Both the position numbers and the translations under genes were made by a program. The notes beneath the pieces were generated by a model, which was not told where the DNA came from, did not search any database, and saw only the letters and a program-made list of their open reading frames with translations. A DNA stretch of 64,000 bases from Candidatus Gastranaerophilales bacterium. Its GTDB lineage: Bacteria > Cyanobacteriota > Vampirovibrionia > Gastranaerophilales > Gastranaerophilaceae. This document shows positions 54,750-63,470 of this stretch, in pieces. Position 1 is the first letter of the stretch. Every line of letters starts with the position of its first letter. Where the stretch lies: contig CALVEC010000004.1 of NCBI GenBank assembly GCA_944326475.1, positions 101,179 through 165,178 of the forward strand, read 5' to 3'.

Positions 54750-55898
54750 CTAAACAAGATTTTCTATCGCAGCTTTGACGCCTGAGCCGACCTCGAATTT
54801 GTGTCCGAGTTTATACAGACTGGCTTCCAGAGCAGCAACTGCAGCAAGCACATCTCTGTCGCAAACAAATCCGAGTGTACCCATTCTGAATATTTTATCT
54901 TTCAAGTCATTCTGTCCGTTTGCAACTTCAATGTCAAAATCTTTTTTGAGTGTACTTCTGATATCCGGAACCGAAATACCATCAGGCGGATAAATAGAAG
55001 TTATTGCGTTCGAGGCTATTGAATCATCCTCAACCATGGGCTTTAATCCCATTGCCTTTATGGCTGCACGCAATGCTTTTGCGTGTTTTGCGTGGCGATT
55101 GAGTGTATTTTCAAGCCCGTCTTTTTTAATCATCTTCAAAGCTTCATGCAGTGCTACTATCAAGTTCACAGCAGGTGTATAAGGCGTTGAATTTGCTCTT
55201 ACGGATTTCCTGTATGCACTCCAGTCAAAATAGAATGAAGGATGTTTGCACTGTTCATGCATTTTAAAAGCTTTTTCACTCGCAGCCAAAAATGCCAGCC
55301 CCGGTGGAATCATAAATCCTTTCTGCGAACCTGAAACAAGTACATCTATACCCCATTCATCCATTTTGCATTCTATTGCGCCGACAGATGTTACACCGTC
55401 AACAACAGAAACCGCACCGTGGTCTTTTATTATTGAAACAAGCTCTTTAAGCGGATTTGTAACACCTGTTGAGGTTTCATTGTGTGTCAATGTGACTATT
55501 TTTATTTCTTTATTCACATCAGCGTCAAGTTTCTCTTTCAAAACTTTAGGGTCAATAGCTTTTCCGGCTTCTACCTCAATTTTTTCAACCTCAGCACCGA
55601 GAGATTTTGCAATTTTTGCCCAGCGGTTGCCGAAGTTTCCGATTACAAGAGAAAGAACCTTGTCCCCCTCGTTTATAAGATTTGAAAGTGCGCCTTCCAT
55701 AGCGCCTGTACCGCTTGAAGTATAAATAAATACATCATTTTGCGTTTGGAAAAGCCATTTTAAATCAGCATACGTTTCTTCTAATATTGCCGAAAACTCA
55801 GAGCTTCTGTGTCCAATCGGATGTTTTGCCATAGCAAGCAAAACGCTTTCAGGAACGGGGGTTGGTCCCGGTATCATTAAAAAATTTTTGTCTTTCAT
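54750..55898 (-). CDS. Class V aminotransferase (serine/alanine-glyoxylate type)
   Basis: 382 aa PLP enzyme. MIPGPTPVPESVL at the N-terminus, SSGTGAMEGALSN, DGVTSVGAIE and the PLP Lys in SGSQKGFMIPPG. It belongs to the AGXT/SGAT group, which in cyanobacteria and archaea can act on serine, alanine or phosphoserine and glyoxylate. The exact substrate is not decided. RBS GGGAGAA. Confidence 0.9.
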   Translation of the reverse strand: MKDKNFLMIPGPTPVPESVLLAMAKHPIGHRSSEFSAILEETYADLKWLFQTQNDVFIYTSSGTGAMEGALSNLINEGDKVLSLVIGNFGNRWAKIAKSLGAEVEKIEVEAGKAIDPKVLKEKLDADVNKEIKIVTLTHNETSTGVTNPLKELVSIIKDHGAVSVVDGVTSVGAIECKMDEWGIDVLVSGSQKGFMIPPGLAFLAASEKAFKMHEQCKHPSFYFDWSAYRKSVRANSTPYTPAVNLIVALHEALKMIKKDGLENTLNRHAKHAKALRAAIKAMGLKPMVEDDSIASNAITSIYPPDGISVPDIRSTLKKDFDIEVANGQNDLKDKIFRMGTLGFVCDRDVLAAVAALEASLYKLGHKFEVGSGVKAAIENLV

Positions 55899-55931
55899 TT
55901 GTTTTTCTCCCAGATAATACTACATACTTTA

Positions 55932-56333
55932 TTAATGACAGTTATGTCCGCAAGAATGACCATGTTCATGATGATGTCCCTCATGATGATGGTCACCGTG
56001 ATGATTACAATTCGGTGATGTCGTCTGTTCAAGAGTTCCCGAAAGATATGACTTCACTGCATCATCAGCATTTCCGGATATACCGGCAAAAATTTCTATT
56101 CCGGCTTCTGAAAGTGCGTTAACTGCGCAACCGCCGATTCCGCCACAAATAAGTTTGTCTATATTTTCTTTTTCAAGAAGTTCAGCCAGTGCACTATGAC
56201 CTTCTCCGTCAGATGAAAGGATTCTGGATGAAACAATCTCATTGTTATCTATATCATAGATTTTAAACTGTTCTGTGTGACCAAAATGCTGAAAAACGTT
56301 GTTGTCCTTGTCATAAGTAACTGCTATTTTCAT
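55932..56333 (-). CDS. NifX/NifB-type FeMo-cofactor-binding domain protein
   Basis: 133 aa from ATG 56333 (MKIAVTYDKDNNVFQHFGHT) with AAGGAGAG before it. The dinitrogenase FeMo-co domain fold includes HFGHTEQF and ICGGIGGCAVNAL. The last 25 residues are a His-rich tail (HHHEGHHHEHGHSCGHNCH) that probably binds metal. No nif genes are present, so a general Fe-S or metal-handling role is more likely than nitrogen fixation. Confidence 0.9.
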   Translation of the reverse strand: MKIAVTYDKDNNVFQHFGHTEQFKIYDIDNNEIVSSRILSSDGEGHSALAELLEKENIDKLICGGIGGCAVNALSEAGIEIFAGISGNADDAVKSYLSGTLEQTTSPNCNHHGDHHHEGHHHEHGHSCGHNCH

Positions 56334-56487
56334 TTTTCTCTCCTTAAAATAAACTAACAAACTTTATAATACATCAAAATCAACAAAAAAATCAGATAAT
56401 TAACAACCAACTTATACTTATAAGTTGGTTGTTTCAAAAACCAGATATAATACACTAATTTTTAGGCAGTATAAACATATTAATTTT

Positions 56488-57468
56488 ATGCAAAACAGTA
56501 AGAATCAAGAAATTTTTCTAATAATAAACCTTTCATATTTCGGCGATGTTTTGTTGACCAACACACTATGTCAAAACATAAAACTTAACTATCCGGATTC
56601 TAAAGTCGTGCTGCTTACAGATAAACCGTTCTATGAAGCCGCAAAATATCAATACTGTGTTGATGAAGCAATATACTTTGATAAAAAAGGAGAAAATAAA
56701 GGTCTTTTAGGTTTATTAAAATTCGTAATTGGCTGTAAATACAAAAACAAAATTTATGCCTCATTTATTATGTATGATAATGAAAGAGGAATATTAATTT
56801 CCACTCTTTTAAATTCCCGCAAAAGAATCTCAGGTCCAAATAAAATCTTCAAATGGCTTCTGACAGATATTCATTGGGAAAGAAAAAATGAACTTGTACA
56901 TATGCAGGACATTAACGGTGATTTTATAAGAACTCTCACCGGAAAAAACGGTGAGATACTACCCATTAAATATCAGCCGAATCAGGAGAATGATGAACTG
57001 ATTGAAAAAATTAAAAAACAGTTTTCAGAAAAAGAAATTATCGGGCTTTGTACAGTAAGCAAACAAAAAGAAAAAGACATGCCTGTTGATACGGCAATAA
57101 ATTTAATAAATCAGCTGACATCACAGGATAAAACCGTATTTTTGTTCGGAGCAGGTACAGAATGCCGCAATTATGCAGACGAACTAAAAAGAAAAGGATG
57201 TTTAAATTTTGTGGATTTAATTGACCAGACAACAATTTATCAAATGGCAAATATTATGCAGCTGTGTAAAGTTGTAATAAGCATAGATACAGGTACAATG
57301 CATCTTTCGTATGCAACAGGTGTACCAACTGTCTGCATTTTTTACAAAACGGAAATGATAGAAAAATGGGCACCAAGGAAATCACTTTATCCGCACACAA
57401 TAATAATTGATAAAAACTATACAGCTGAAAATATTTGTAATAAAACAATTGAACTGATAAATAAATAG
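56488..57468 (+). CDS. Glycosyltransferase family 9 (heptosyltransferase-like)
   Basis: 326 aa from ATG 56488 (MQNSKNQEIFLIINLSYFGD). GT9 marks: INLSYFGDVLLTNTL, a central linker, VFLFGAGTECRNYA and the donor-site SIDTGTMHLSYATGVPTVCI. It should transfer a sugar (heptose in LPS core synthesis) and supports an outer-membrane LPS. No obvious ribosome site. It is convergent with the HD gene. Confidence 0.88.
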   Translation: MQNSKNQEIFLIINLSYFGDVLLTNTLCQNIKLNYPDSKVVLLTDKPFYEAAKYQYCVDEAIYFDKKGENKGLLGLLKFVIGCKYKNKIYASFIMYDNERGILISTLLNSRKRISGPNKIFKWLLTDIHWERKNELVHMQDINGDFIRTLTGKNGEILPIKYQPNQENDELIEKIKKQFSEKEIIGLCTVSKQKEKDMPVDTAINLINQLTSQDKTVFLFGAGTECRNYADELKRKGCLNFVDLIDQTTIYQMANIMQLCKVVISIDTGTMHLSYATGVPTVCIFYKTEMIEKWAPRKSLYPHTIIIDKNYTAENICNKTIELINK

Positions 57469-57479
57469 CGAGAATGTAT

Positions 57480-58523
57480 TTATTTTGTGTATCTTTGCAC
57501 AATTGTATCAAGCTTTTTGCTTACAATACATAATGCATCCCTATATTTTAGAAAAAAACTGCCGTCACGTTTAACGCTTTTCAGGTCTGCCCCAGTTAAA
57601 ATACAAGCCAACTTTATAATATTATTATCAAAACCAAGTTCATCAGCATATTGCATAACTATTTTATTTTGTTCTATATCACTTACCGGTCTTTTCTCTC
57701 CTGTAAGTGCATCTAAAACCTGCTTATTACACTGTTCTAACATATCATGATTTTTAATAAGCAGATAAATTCTTGAGTGCATAGTTTCTGGCAAATTAAA
57801 CTTTTTCAAAATACAATACGCATCATTAGCAGAATTTGTCGGATGAGCCTTATCTATACTATATTCTTCCTTAGAAATATCATGTAAAAGAGCACTGATA
57901 AGCAATTCATACTTCTGCTGCACGTTCAATTTTTCAAAAAAAGAATCCTGAATACACTCACGAATAACATTAAAAGTATGGATATCAACCGTATAACTAT
58001 GCGTTTTGTGCTGTTTTTTACCAACAACAGAATAAAACTCGGGCAAAGCATTAAACATATCCGTAAAAACATCTGCCATACTGTCAGAAACAAATTTTCC
58101 ATCGCTCAAAACTCTATTTTCAACAGTAAACTTTTTTACTATAGATTCTATTTTTTCTATTATAGGCATCAAATGTGTTGAATTTTTTTCAAAAACACTC
58201 TCATAACTATCAATACATACCGGATAACCATACAACACAATTTCTCCGGAATCCCTTCTTTTTAATTGAAAGCCCACCAAATCCCATATTTTCTCAGAAT
58301 CATTTTTATCAATATTTTCTATTATCTGTTGAATATCGTTAATAAAATTATTTCTGGGATATTTGATTGTTAGCTTAAAATCCGGATGTTTAAGATTAAG
58401 ATGACAAAACTCAGAGCTCTTAAAAGATATAGCATCAAGTGCTCTAAAAAAAGATGTCTTTTTCTTTTCTTCAAATGAACGGACATCAGTGATTGTTTTT
58501 GTTGTCTGTTTATTAATAATCAT
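57480..58523 (-). CDS. HD-domain protein of unknown function
   Basis: 347 aa. The C-terminal half has an HD phosphohydrolase core (LLISALLHDISKEE, SRIYLLIKNHDML). The N-terminal 150 residues match nothing I recognise. No signal peptide. Likely a cytoplasmic metal-dependent phosphohydrolase; the substrate is unknown. The mobile element begins about 700 bp to its right. Confidence 0.78.
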   Translation of the reverse strand: MIINKQTTKTITDVRSFEEKKKTSFFRALDAISFKSSEFCHLNLKHPDFKLTIKYPRNNFINDIQQIIENIDKNDSEKIWDLVGFQLKRRDSGEIVLYGYPVCIDSYESVFEKNSTHLMPIIEKIESIVKKFTVENRVLSDGKFVSDSMADVFTDMFNALPEFYSVVGKKQHKTHSYTVDIHTFNVIRECIQDSFFEKLNVQQKYELLISALLHDISKEEYSIDKAHPTNSANDAYCILKKFNLPETMHSRIYLLIKNHDMLEQCNKQVLDALTGEKRPVSDIEQNKIVMQYADELGFDNNIIKLACILTGADLKSVKRDGSFFLKYRDALCIVSKKLDTIVQRYTK

Positions 58524-58763
58524 ATACCAATTATTATAATTCTCTTAAAATAAGATTTTCAAACATATAAAATATTTTACCGTGTACATGCCTGGTATAA
58601 AGTATTTCACAACAATATCCAATAATATAAAACAAGCCAAAACCAGTAATAGCTTGAAAATTTGTATTTTTTAAAATTTTTTATTTTTCGGGATTTTTCT
58701 CAATTTTTCGCATTTTTTGAAAAAAAGTGGGACAGGATTGGGAAAAAATTTATTTAAAATAAA

Positions 58764-59096
58764 TTATAGATTTTCTACATCAAAGAATATTCCACTTTCT
58801 ACCACCTGATTATGAAAAACTGTATTTTTCTCCAAACTTTCTTTTGTCATCGGGTGTAAATCTATACTTACATCAAAATCATATTCAACCCTAGAAACAA
58901 TACGTCATATCAAACGGCGTTTTTCTTTATTTTCTTCCTTAAAAACAGTAACTATATCAATGTCGCTGTCTTTATTAAAATCTCCCCTTGCTTGAGAACC
59001 ATACAAATACATACCCTCAAAATCATCGAATGATGAATTAAAGGAGGTTTTTAAAGCTGTAATTACGTCTTGTACTATTTCTTGCATAAAAATCAT
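58764..59096 (-). pseudogene. MNT-type nucleotidyltransferase with in-frame stop
   Basis: 111 codons. The first 63 give a MntA-like minimal nucleotidyltransferase (GMYLYGSQARGDFNKDSDID). A TGA (58905-58907) then interrupts, after which the same frame continues with IVSRVEYDFDVSIDLHPMT to a TAA. The continuation matches the usual C-terminal part of the family, so one nonsense change inactivated it. TGA is a normal stop elsewhere in the window. No HEPN partner is adjacent. Confidence 0.75.
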
Positions 59097-59268
59097 TGTA
59101 TATTATCTATTGATGATTTTAAACATTTGTAAACAAATTCATAACTATAATAAAAACAACAGAATAATTTTCAACAAAATTTAATCAATCCTAACACTAA
59201 AACACAATGCTGGCTTGATTTACCGCCTTTTGAGATTTTATAATTTTAAAACTTAAAAGGAGACAAAA

Positions 59269-60357
59269 ATGGCACAATATAAAGAACATACAACCAAAAC
59301 AGGAAAGAAAAAATACGTAGCGTATATAAGAATAAAAGGTTATCCTCATACAAGTCGTACTTTTGACCGTAAAACAGACGCTAAAACTTGGGCAGAAGAA
59401 CTTGAGGCACAAATGCGAAGAGGACTTTATATAAAAGACAATGAGGCTCGCAAGCACACACTGGCTGAATTAATTGACCGTTATATTGAATATGAGTTAC
59501 CCAAAAGAGAAAAAGACCGTAAAAAATTAGAAACTCATCTTTTATGGTGGAAAGAAAATTTAGGTTATACTCTTCTGTCAAATATTACAACCAAAGTCCT
59601 TGCCGAATGTAGAGATAAAATCGCAAGTGAACCTTGCAGAGGAAGCAGAGCAGGTAAAAAAAGAAGTGCCAAAACAGTGAATTATTTTTTGGGTAGTTTA
59701 TCCGTCGCTATGTCAACAGCTGTTAACGAGTGGGAGTGGTTAGATGAAAATCCTGTTTTTAAAGTAAAAAAGTTAAAAGAACCAAAAGGTCGTGTAAGAT
59801 TTCTTTCAAAAGAAGAAAGGGAAAGACTGTTTACCGCCTGTAAAAATTGCGGAAACGATTATTTATACCTGCTTGTAATAATCGCAATATCAATAGGTGC
59901 AAGACGTGGTGAGATAATGGGTCTGAAATGGTCAAATGTTGATTTTGAAAATAAAATGTTTTATTTTCTTGATACAAAAAATGGAGAAGACAGAGGTGTA
60001 CCCATACCAAAATACTGTTATGAACTTTTGAAAGATTTTTATCAAAGACGACTTCCAAATACAACATATGTATTTGCAACAAAAGACGACAGGATAATGG
60101 ATTTACAGTGGTTTTGGGAAAAGGTGCTTAAAGAAGCACAGCTTGAGGATTTTCGTTTTCATGATTTAAGACACACTGCAGCGAGTTATCTTGCGATGAA
60201 TGGAGCCAGTTTATTGGATATAGCAGAAGTTTTGGGACACAAAACACTCGCAATGACAAAACGATACTCTCATTTAACCCCAAAACATACTGCAAGTATT
60301 CTTGAACGTATGTGTAGTAAACAGTTTGGAGAAGATAATTCAAATGGTATTAATTAA
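59269..60357 (+). CDS. Tyrosine site-specific integrase
   Basis: 362 aa. N-terminal arm-binding domain (TKTGKKKYVAYIRIKGYPHT), core-binding SAM-like domain (about 70-165), and catalytic domain with Arg in IGARRGEIMGL, HDLRHTAASYL, LGHKTLAMTKRYSHL (His and Tyr nucleophile). RBS AAAAGGAG. It marks the left part of an integrated element that runs to the window end. Attachment sites are not identified. Confidence 0.95.
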   Translation: MAQYKEHTTKTGKKKYVAYIRIKGYPHTSRTFDRKTDAKTWAEELEAQMRRGLYIKDNEARKHTLAELIDRYIEYELPKREKDRKKLETHLLWWKENLGYTLLSNITTKVLAECRDKIASEPCRGSRAGKKRSAKTVNYFLGSLSVAMSTAVNEWEWLDENPVFKVKKLKEPKGRVRFLSKEERERLFTACKNCGNDYLYLLVIIAISIGARRGEIMGLKWSNVDFENKMFYFLDTKNGEDRGVPIPKYCYELLKDFYQRRLPNTTYVFATKDDRIMDLQWFWEKVLKEAQLEDFRFHDLRHTAASYLAMNGASLLDIAEVLGHKTLAMTKRYSHLTPKHTASILERMCSKQFGEDNSNGIN

Positions 60358-61263
60358 ATTTTTAAAATTTTCAAGTGCTGTTTCAAAATCCATTTTTTCA
60401 CTGTCTTTTGCATAAGATAATGCCTGTACATAGTCAGTATATTCTTTCATATAAAGTCTATCCGACTTTAACTTTTTATAAGTATTTAATGCAAAATCTT
60501 TTAAAGACAAGTCTGTAGTGACAGAACCTCTACCTTTATCATTAACAAAAGAAATTTCTAAACATTTTAAAAATATCTTTTTATTTAAATCATTACACAT
60601 AACAGAAATATCATACAGGTGTCTTATGATTGTCGGGTCATTTTTACTGCTATATATTTCAGCCTCTCTTTTTCTTGCTTGGACTCTCCACATCAAAGCA
60701 CTAAATTTGTTTGCAAGCACTTCATTATAATTAATACATTTTATTTCTGTTTCGGGATAATCAAAAGAATATTCACCCATTAGAGTTTTTATTTTATGTG
60801 TTTCATAAGGTATTATTAAATTTTCAAAAGTAAATTCCAATTTTATATTTGGGCGTAATGATGAATGCTGATGAAAGTATTTTTTGTATTTCAGTTCAAG
60901 ACTTAAAAATTTATTTTCATTTGCTTTTACTATTGTTGAGTCACATACAGTTAAAAACTCAATATTTTTTATTTCATCCAAAATATATTCAAAAAAATCT
61001 TTTCTTTTTGTACGGTTAAACTCTACTTTTGTATGTAACCTAAAATCTATATCTTCCGAAAATCTTTTAATTTTTTTGTAAGCTTTAGACAAACAGGTTC
61101 CACCCGAAAATATTATTTCAATATCAGGATAATTAATTTTAGAAAGATAGTCTAAAACAAGAACAACATAAATATCTTTTTCAATAAATTGAGGGTCTAT
61201 GCCAAATTCATTTGAAAAATCACTAATTTCTGTAATATTTTTCTGTATTTCTAACCTGTTCAT
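60340..61263 (-). CDS. AbiEii-type nucleotidyltransferase toxin
   Basis: 307 aa. The nucleotidyltransferase core shows FSGGTCLSKAYKKIKRFSED with DIDFRL. C-terminal helices typical of AbiEii/AbiGii follow (LANKFSALMWR, RHLYDISVM). Type IV-like toxin-antitoxin for phage defence (family knowledge). Its start overlaps the antitoxin gene by 41 bases. It is convergent with the integrase, whose end it overlaps by 18 bases. Confidence 0.92.
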   Translation of the reverse strand: MNRLEIQKNITEISDFSNEFGIDPQFIEKDIYVVLVLDYLSKINYPDIEIIFSGGTCLSKAYKKIKRFSEDIDFRLHTKVEFNRTKRKDFFEYILDEIKNIEFLTVCDSTIVKANENKFLSLELKYKKYFHQHSSLRPNIKLEFTFENLIIPYETHKIKTLMGEYSFDYPETEIKCINYNEVLANKFSALMWRVQARKREAEIYSSKNDPTIIRHLYDISVMCNDLNKKIFLKCLEISFVNDKGRGSVTTDLSLKDFALNTYKKLKSDRLYMKEYTDYVQALSYAKDSEKMDFETALENFKNLINTI

Positions 61264-61660
61264 AAGTTACAAAATTATCATTAAATCCAATTTTACGGTT
61301 AATTCTTCCAACTACAGCAACAATACGTCCAGTAGGTATCTGTGTGGATTTCCCTTCATTATACCACATCTCATACTTGTTAGGGATAACAGTGTTGTTC
61401 GTTTTTTGAGCGACTATTTTTGCAATTTCTGTAATATTAATAACAGGAATAATTTCTCCGCTAAATTGAGAAATCCTTGCTTTAACATAGACCCCTTTAC
61501 CTGTTTTTATTATTAAATTTTTTTTAATTAATTTTCTTAATGCCCTGATTATTTGATCCCTGTCTGATAAATCAAGAAAATCTTTCAGCATAAACACAGA
61601 AGCCTTTGACTTCTTAATTCTGTATTGTATTTTCTTTTCTAATGTTGGAGAAATAATCAT
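61223..61660 (-). CDS. AbiEi-type antitoxin (DUF6088)
   Basis: 145 aa from ATG 61660 (MIISPTLEKKIQYRIKKSKA). A GTG nine codons upstream is possible but unsupported. N-terminal winged helix (FMLKDFLDLSDRDQIIRALR, KKNLIIKTGKGVYVKA) and a C-terminal domain (NTVIPNKYEMWYN). It would neutralise the toxin and repress its own promoter. Confidence 0.87.
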   Translation of the reverse strand: MIISPTLEKKIQYRIKKSKASVFMLKDFLDLSDRDQIIRALRKLIKKNLIIKTGKGVYVKARISQFSGEIIPVINITEIAKIVAQKTNNTVIPNKYEMWYNEGKSTQIPTGRIVAVVGRINRKIGFNDNFVTYEQVRNTEKYYRN

Positions 61661-61680
61661 AACTAATTTTCTACAAAAAT

Positions 61681-61712
61681 ACGACACTTATATTTACAAT
61701 TATACGACATAT
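61681..61712 (-). promoter_or_regulatory. Direct repeats before the AbiE operon
   Basis: ATACGACAC-TTATA and ATACGACAT-ATAA occur with ACGACA at 61681 and 61704, 23 bp apart, just upstream of the antitoxin start. A plausible autorepressor site. Confidence 0.4.
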
Positions 61713-61835
61713 AAATGAAAGATTAAAGTCTATAATTGCTTATATATTAAAGAATATTTACATAAATATTAAATTAATGAAATAATATTATTATAAGTAA
61801 TGAAAAATAAAAACTCAATATTTTTTGGACCTTTT

Positions 61836-62357
61836 TTATTGTTTTATTATTTCTTTTAATTCTTCTATTTTATGTTTAAAAATAGGATTACTACCTAAAT
61901 TTTTAATGATTATGCCTGCTACTTCTTTTTTTACATCCTCGTTATTTTCTTTATTTATTAATATATTATTATCGGCAGTTTCTTCCATATTATTCTGTAA
62001 TTCTTCTACTGTTTGTGCGTAAGAATTATTCCTACCTATACTTAAGTGACAACACAATTTTAGAGTAACTTCATACCTTAAACGTTTATATTTTTTATTC
62101 TTTTTTATAAATCCACTTCTCTCAAGTTCCTTGATAGCCTGAAAAACAGAAACATTACTTAACCCAGTACATTCCGATATTGTCCTTTGTGTCGGATAAG
62201 CATAACCAAGTTTATTATTCCAAAAGTCAACAATACATCTCAATACAAGCTTAGCTGATGTTGAAAGCTTAACTTTTGAAAACATTCTGCTTGTTGTAAT
62301 GAGTTTGTTTAATTCAAAACTACTTTTGTTTATCTTAAATTCTGATTTCCTCATCAA
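61836..62357 (-). CDS. Winged-helix (HTH_36-like) replication-type protein
   Basis: 173 aa. LSTSAKLVLRCIVDFWNNK, YAYPTQRTISECTGLSNVSV and IKELERSGFIKKNKK form a winged-helix typical of phage/plasmid replisome organisers. The C-terminal half is charged. It overlaps the methylase stop by 23 bases, so the two genes are a unit. A replication or copy-control role for the element is inferred. Confidence 0.72.
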   Translation of the reverse strand: MMRKSEFKINKSSFELNKLITTSRMFSKVKLSTSAKLVLRCIVDFWNNKLGYAYPTQRTISECTGLSNVSVFQAIKELERSGFIKKNKKYKRLRYEVTLKLCCHLSIGRNNSYAQTVEELQNNMEETADNNILINKENNEDVKKEVAGIIIKNLGSNPIFKHKIEELKEIIKQ

Positions 62358-63150
62358 TTAGCCTTAATTGTACAGGTTCACCACTTTGTACTTCTTCAAT
62401 TTCTTTAAATTCTTTGAGTCGTCTGTAAAACCCATTGATAAAAAACATCGGTGTGTATAATGTTTCTTTTACCTTCAGTGATAAACTGTCTCCAAGTTGG
62501 ACTTTTGCGGCTATTCCTAACAAAGACAGCTGTAAATAAGCCATTTTATAACATATTTCTTCAATATCCATTGCCTCTACATATAATTTCTGTTGAAAAT
62601 TTATTCCTTCCTCTTTCATACAATCCGCAAAGGCAATAACCATACCGCCACTACCACAACACGGTTCACACATTGTGATAAAATCTTTGTTTTCAATATC
62701 TACCTTTAGATTTATGAAGTGTAGTCTCCCCATTAGTTTACTGACATGGTATGGTGTGAAGCGGAGGCGAGCAGAGGCTGAAGGGGAAGACGTTGAGTCT
62801 TTCCCGTAACGCCGTTTATCGCGAGCCCCCAAGCAGAATTGACCTTTTCTGTGTTCTCCAAGACCGTTCATATTAAACATTTCACCTAAAAAATCTTTCA
62901 TTCCCATATCAAGTGAAATCAAAGTGTAAGCGTTCATTGCAGCAAAGTAATCAAGCTGTTTTCTGGAATATTTTTTAGCCGTGTTTAAATATTTTTCTTC
63001 AATAATTTGTGACCTGTAAAAAGGTTGGGCTATTGAGTAAATTGATAACGTCAAAAAATCATTAAAAATTTCTGACACTGATTTTGAGGTATCAACCTCA
63101 TGTAATAACCTGTTAAATTCCTTTGGTATGTTAACCCGTTTGTCTTTCAT
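62335..63150 (-). CDS. N-6 DNA methylase-type protein with internal insertion
   Basis: 271 aa. The methyltransferase fold shows motif I EPCCGSGGM, the acidic MDIEEICYKMAYLQL and GDSLSL, as in methylases of plasmids and ICEs. No NPPY-type catalytic motif is seen. Between HRKGQF and FTPYHVSKLM, normally contiguous in the family, lie 25 extra residues (CLGARDKRRYGKDSTSSPSA...) encoded by 75 GC-rich bases (62761-62835). The reading frame is kept. Whether the protein is active is unclear. Confidence 0.82.
   Translation of the reverse strand: MKDKRVNIPKEFNRLLHEVDTSKSVSEIFNDFLTLSIYSIAQPFYRSQIIEEKYLNTAKKYSRKQLDYFAAMNAYTLISLDMGMKDFLGEMFNMNGLGEHRKGQFCLGARDKRRYGKDSTSSPSASARLRFTPYHVSKLMGRLHFINLKVDIENKDFITMCEPCCGSGGMVIAFADCMKEEGINFQQKLYVEAMDIEEICYKMAYLQLSLLGIAAKVQLGDSLSLKVKETLYTPMFFINGFYRRLKEFKEIEEVQSGEPVQLRLIDEEIRI
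62761..62835 (-). repeat. 75-bp in-frame palindromic insertion in the methylase
   Basis: Much richer in GC than the gene around it. Contains GGGAAAGAC/GTCTTCCC as a near-perfect hairpin. GAA flanks both ends (62758-62760 and 62836-62838), possibly a 3-bp target duplication. It splits a conserved motif without breaking the frame. Confidence 0.6.
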
Positions 63151-63251
63151 CGCTCTTATCCTATTTTTATACCTTTAAAGATATATTCACCCGACAGGAA
63201 AGGAATATCACCGATGAAATAAAGACACTTTAAAAGTTCTGAAACATAGTG

Positions 63252-63257
63252 TATAAT
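63252..63257 (+). promoter_or_regulatory. -10 element before the hairpin RNA region
   Basis: Perfect TATAAT, with a weak TTTAAA at -35 (17-bp spacing). It would start RNA near 63264, just before a GTC-GAAA-GAC hairpin and the CAGG-loop array. Confidence 0.5.
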
Positions 63258-63263
63258 AAAAAA

Positions 63264-63440
63264 GTCGAAAGACCCTGAAACGGTTCGGTCAGGTATCGAA
63301 TACAAAGTAGGGAGTAGCGGCAGGTTCCGTGAAGACATAGTTTATATAGTCCAGGAGGCTATTCACAAAGATTCAGGTAATCTTTGTTCAGTTTAATAGA
63401 CCAGTAGTAACTATTCAGGTAATAGTGCTGTTTTGGTTTG
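63264..63440 (+). ncRNA. Multi-hairpin RNA with repeated CAGG loops
   Basis: Five successive stems each present a CAGG(T/A) loop: 63283-63301 (CAGGT), 63317-63330 (CAGGTT), 63346-63362 (CAGGA), 63365-63387 (CAGGT, perfect 9-bp stem) and 63410-63426 (CAGGT). The stems are unrelated in sequence apart from the ATT/AAT closing pairs of the last two. A GNRA-capped GTC/GAC hairpin lies at the 5' end. It could be an independent small RNA or the leader of the lipoprotein gene at 63471. No known family recognised. Confidence 0.6.
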
Positions 63441-63470
63441 TTATGTCTAAAAAAGTATTTAAGGTAAAAT

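Noticed and set aside
55932..56333. Nitrogen fixation
   Set aside because: A single NifX-type domain protein without any nif structural or assembly genes in the window.
58905..58907. UGA recoding (selenocysteine or reassigned codon) in the MNT gene
   Set aside because: TGA is used as a normal stop elsewhere (e.g. tatD, the PHP gene), there is no nearby SECIS-like hairpin, and the family has no selenocysteine. A nonsense mutation is simpler.
63156..63338. 60-codon frame on the minus strand
   Set aside because: It overlaps the hairpin RNA region, has no ribosome site and no recognisable protein features.
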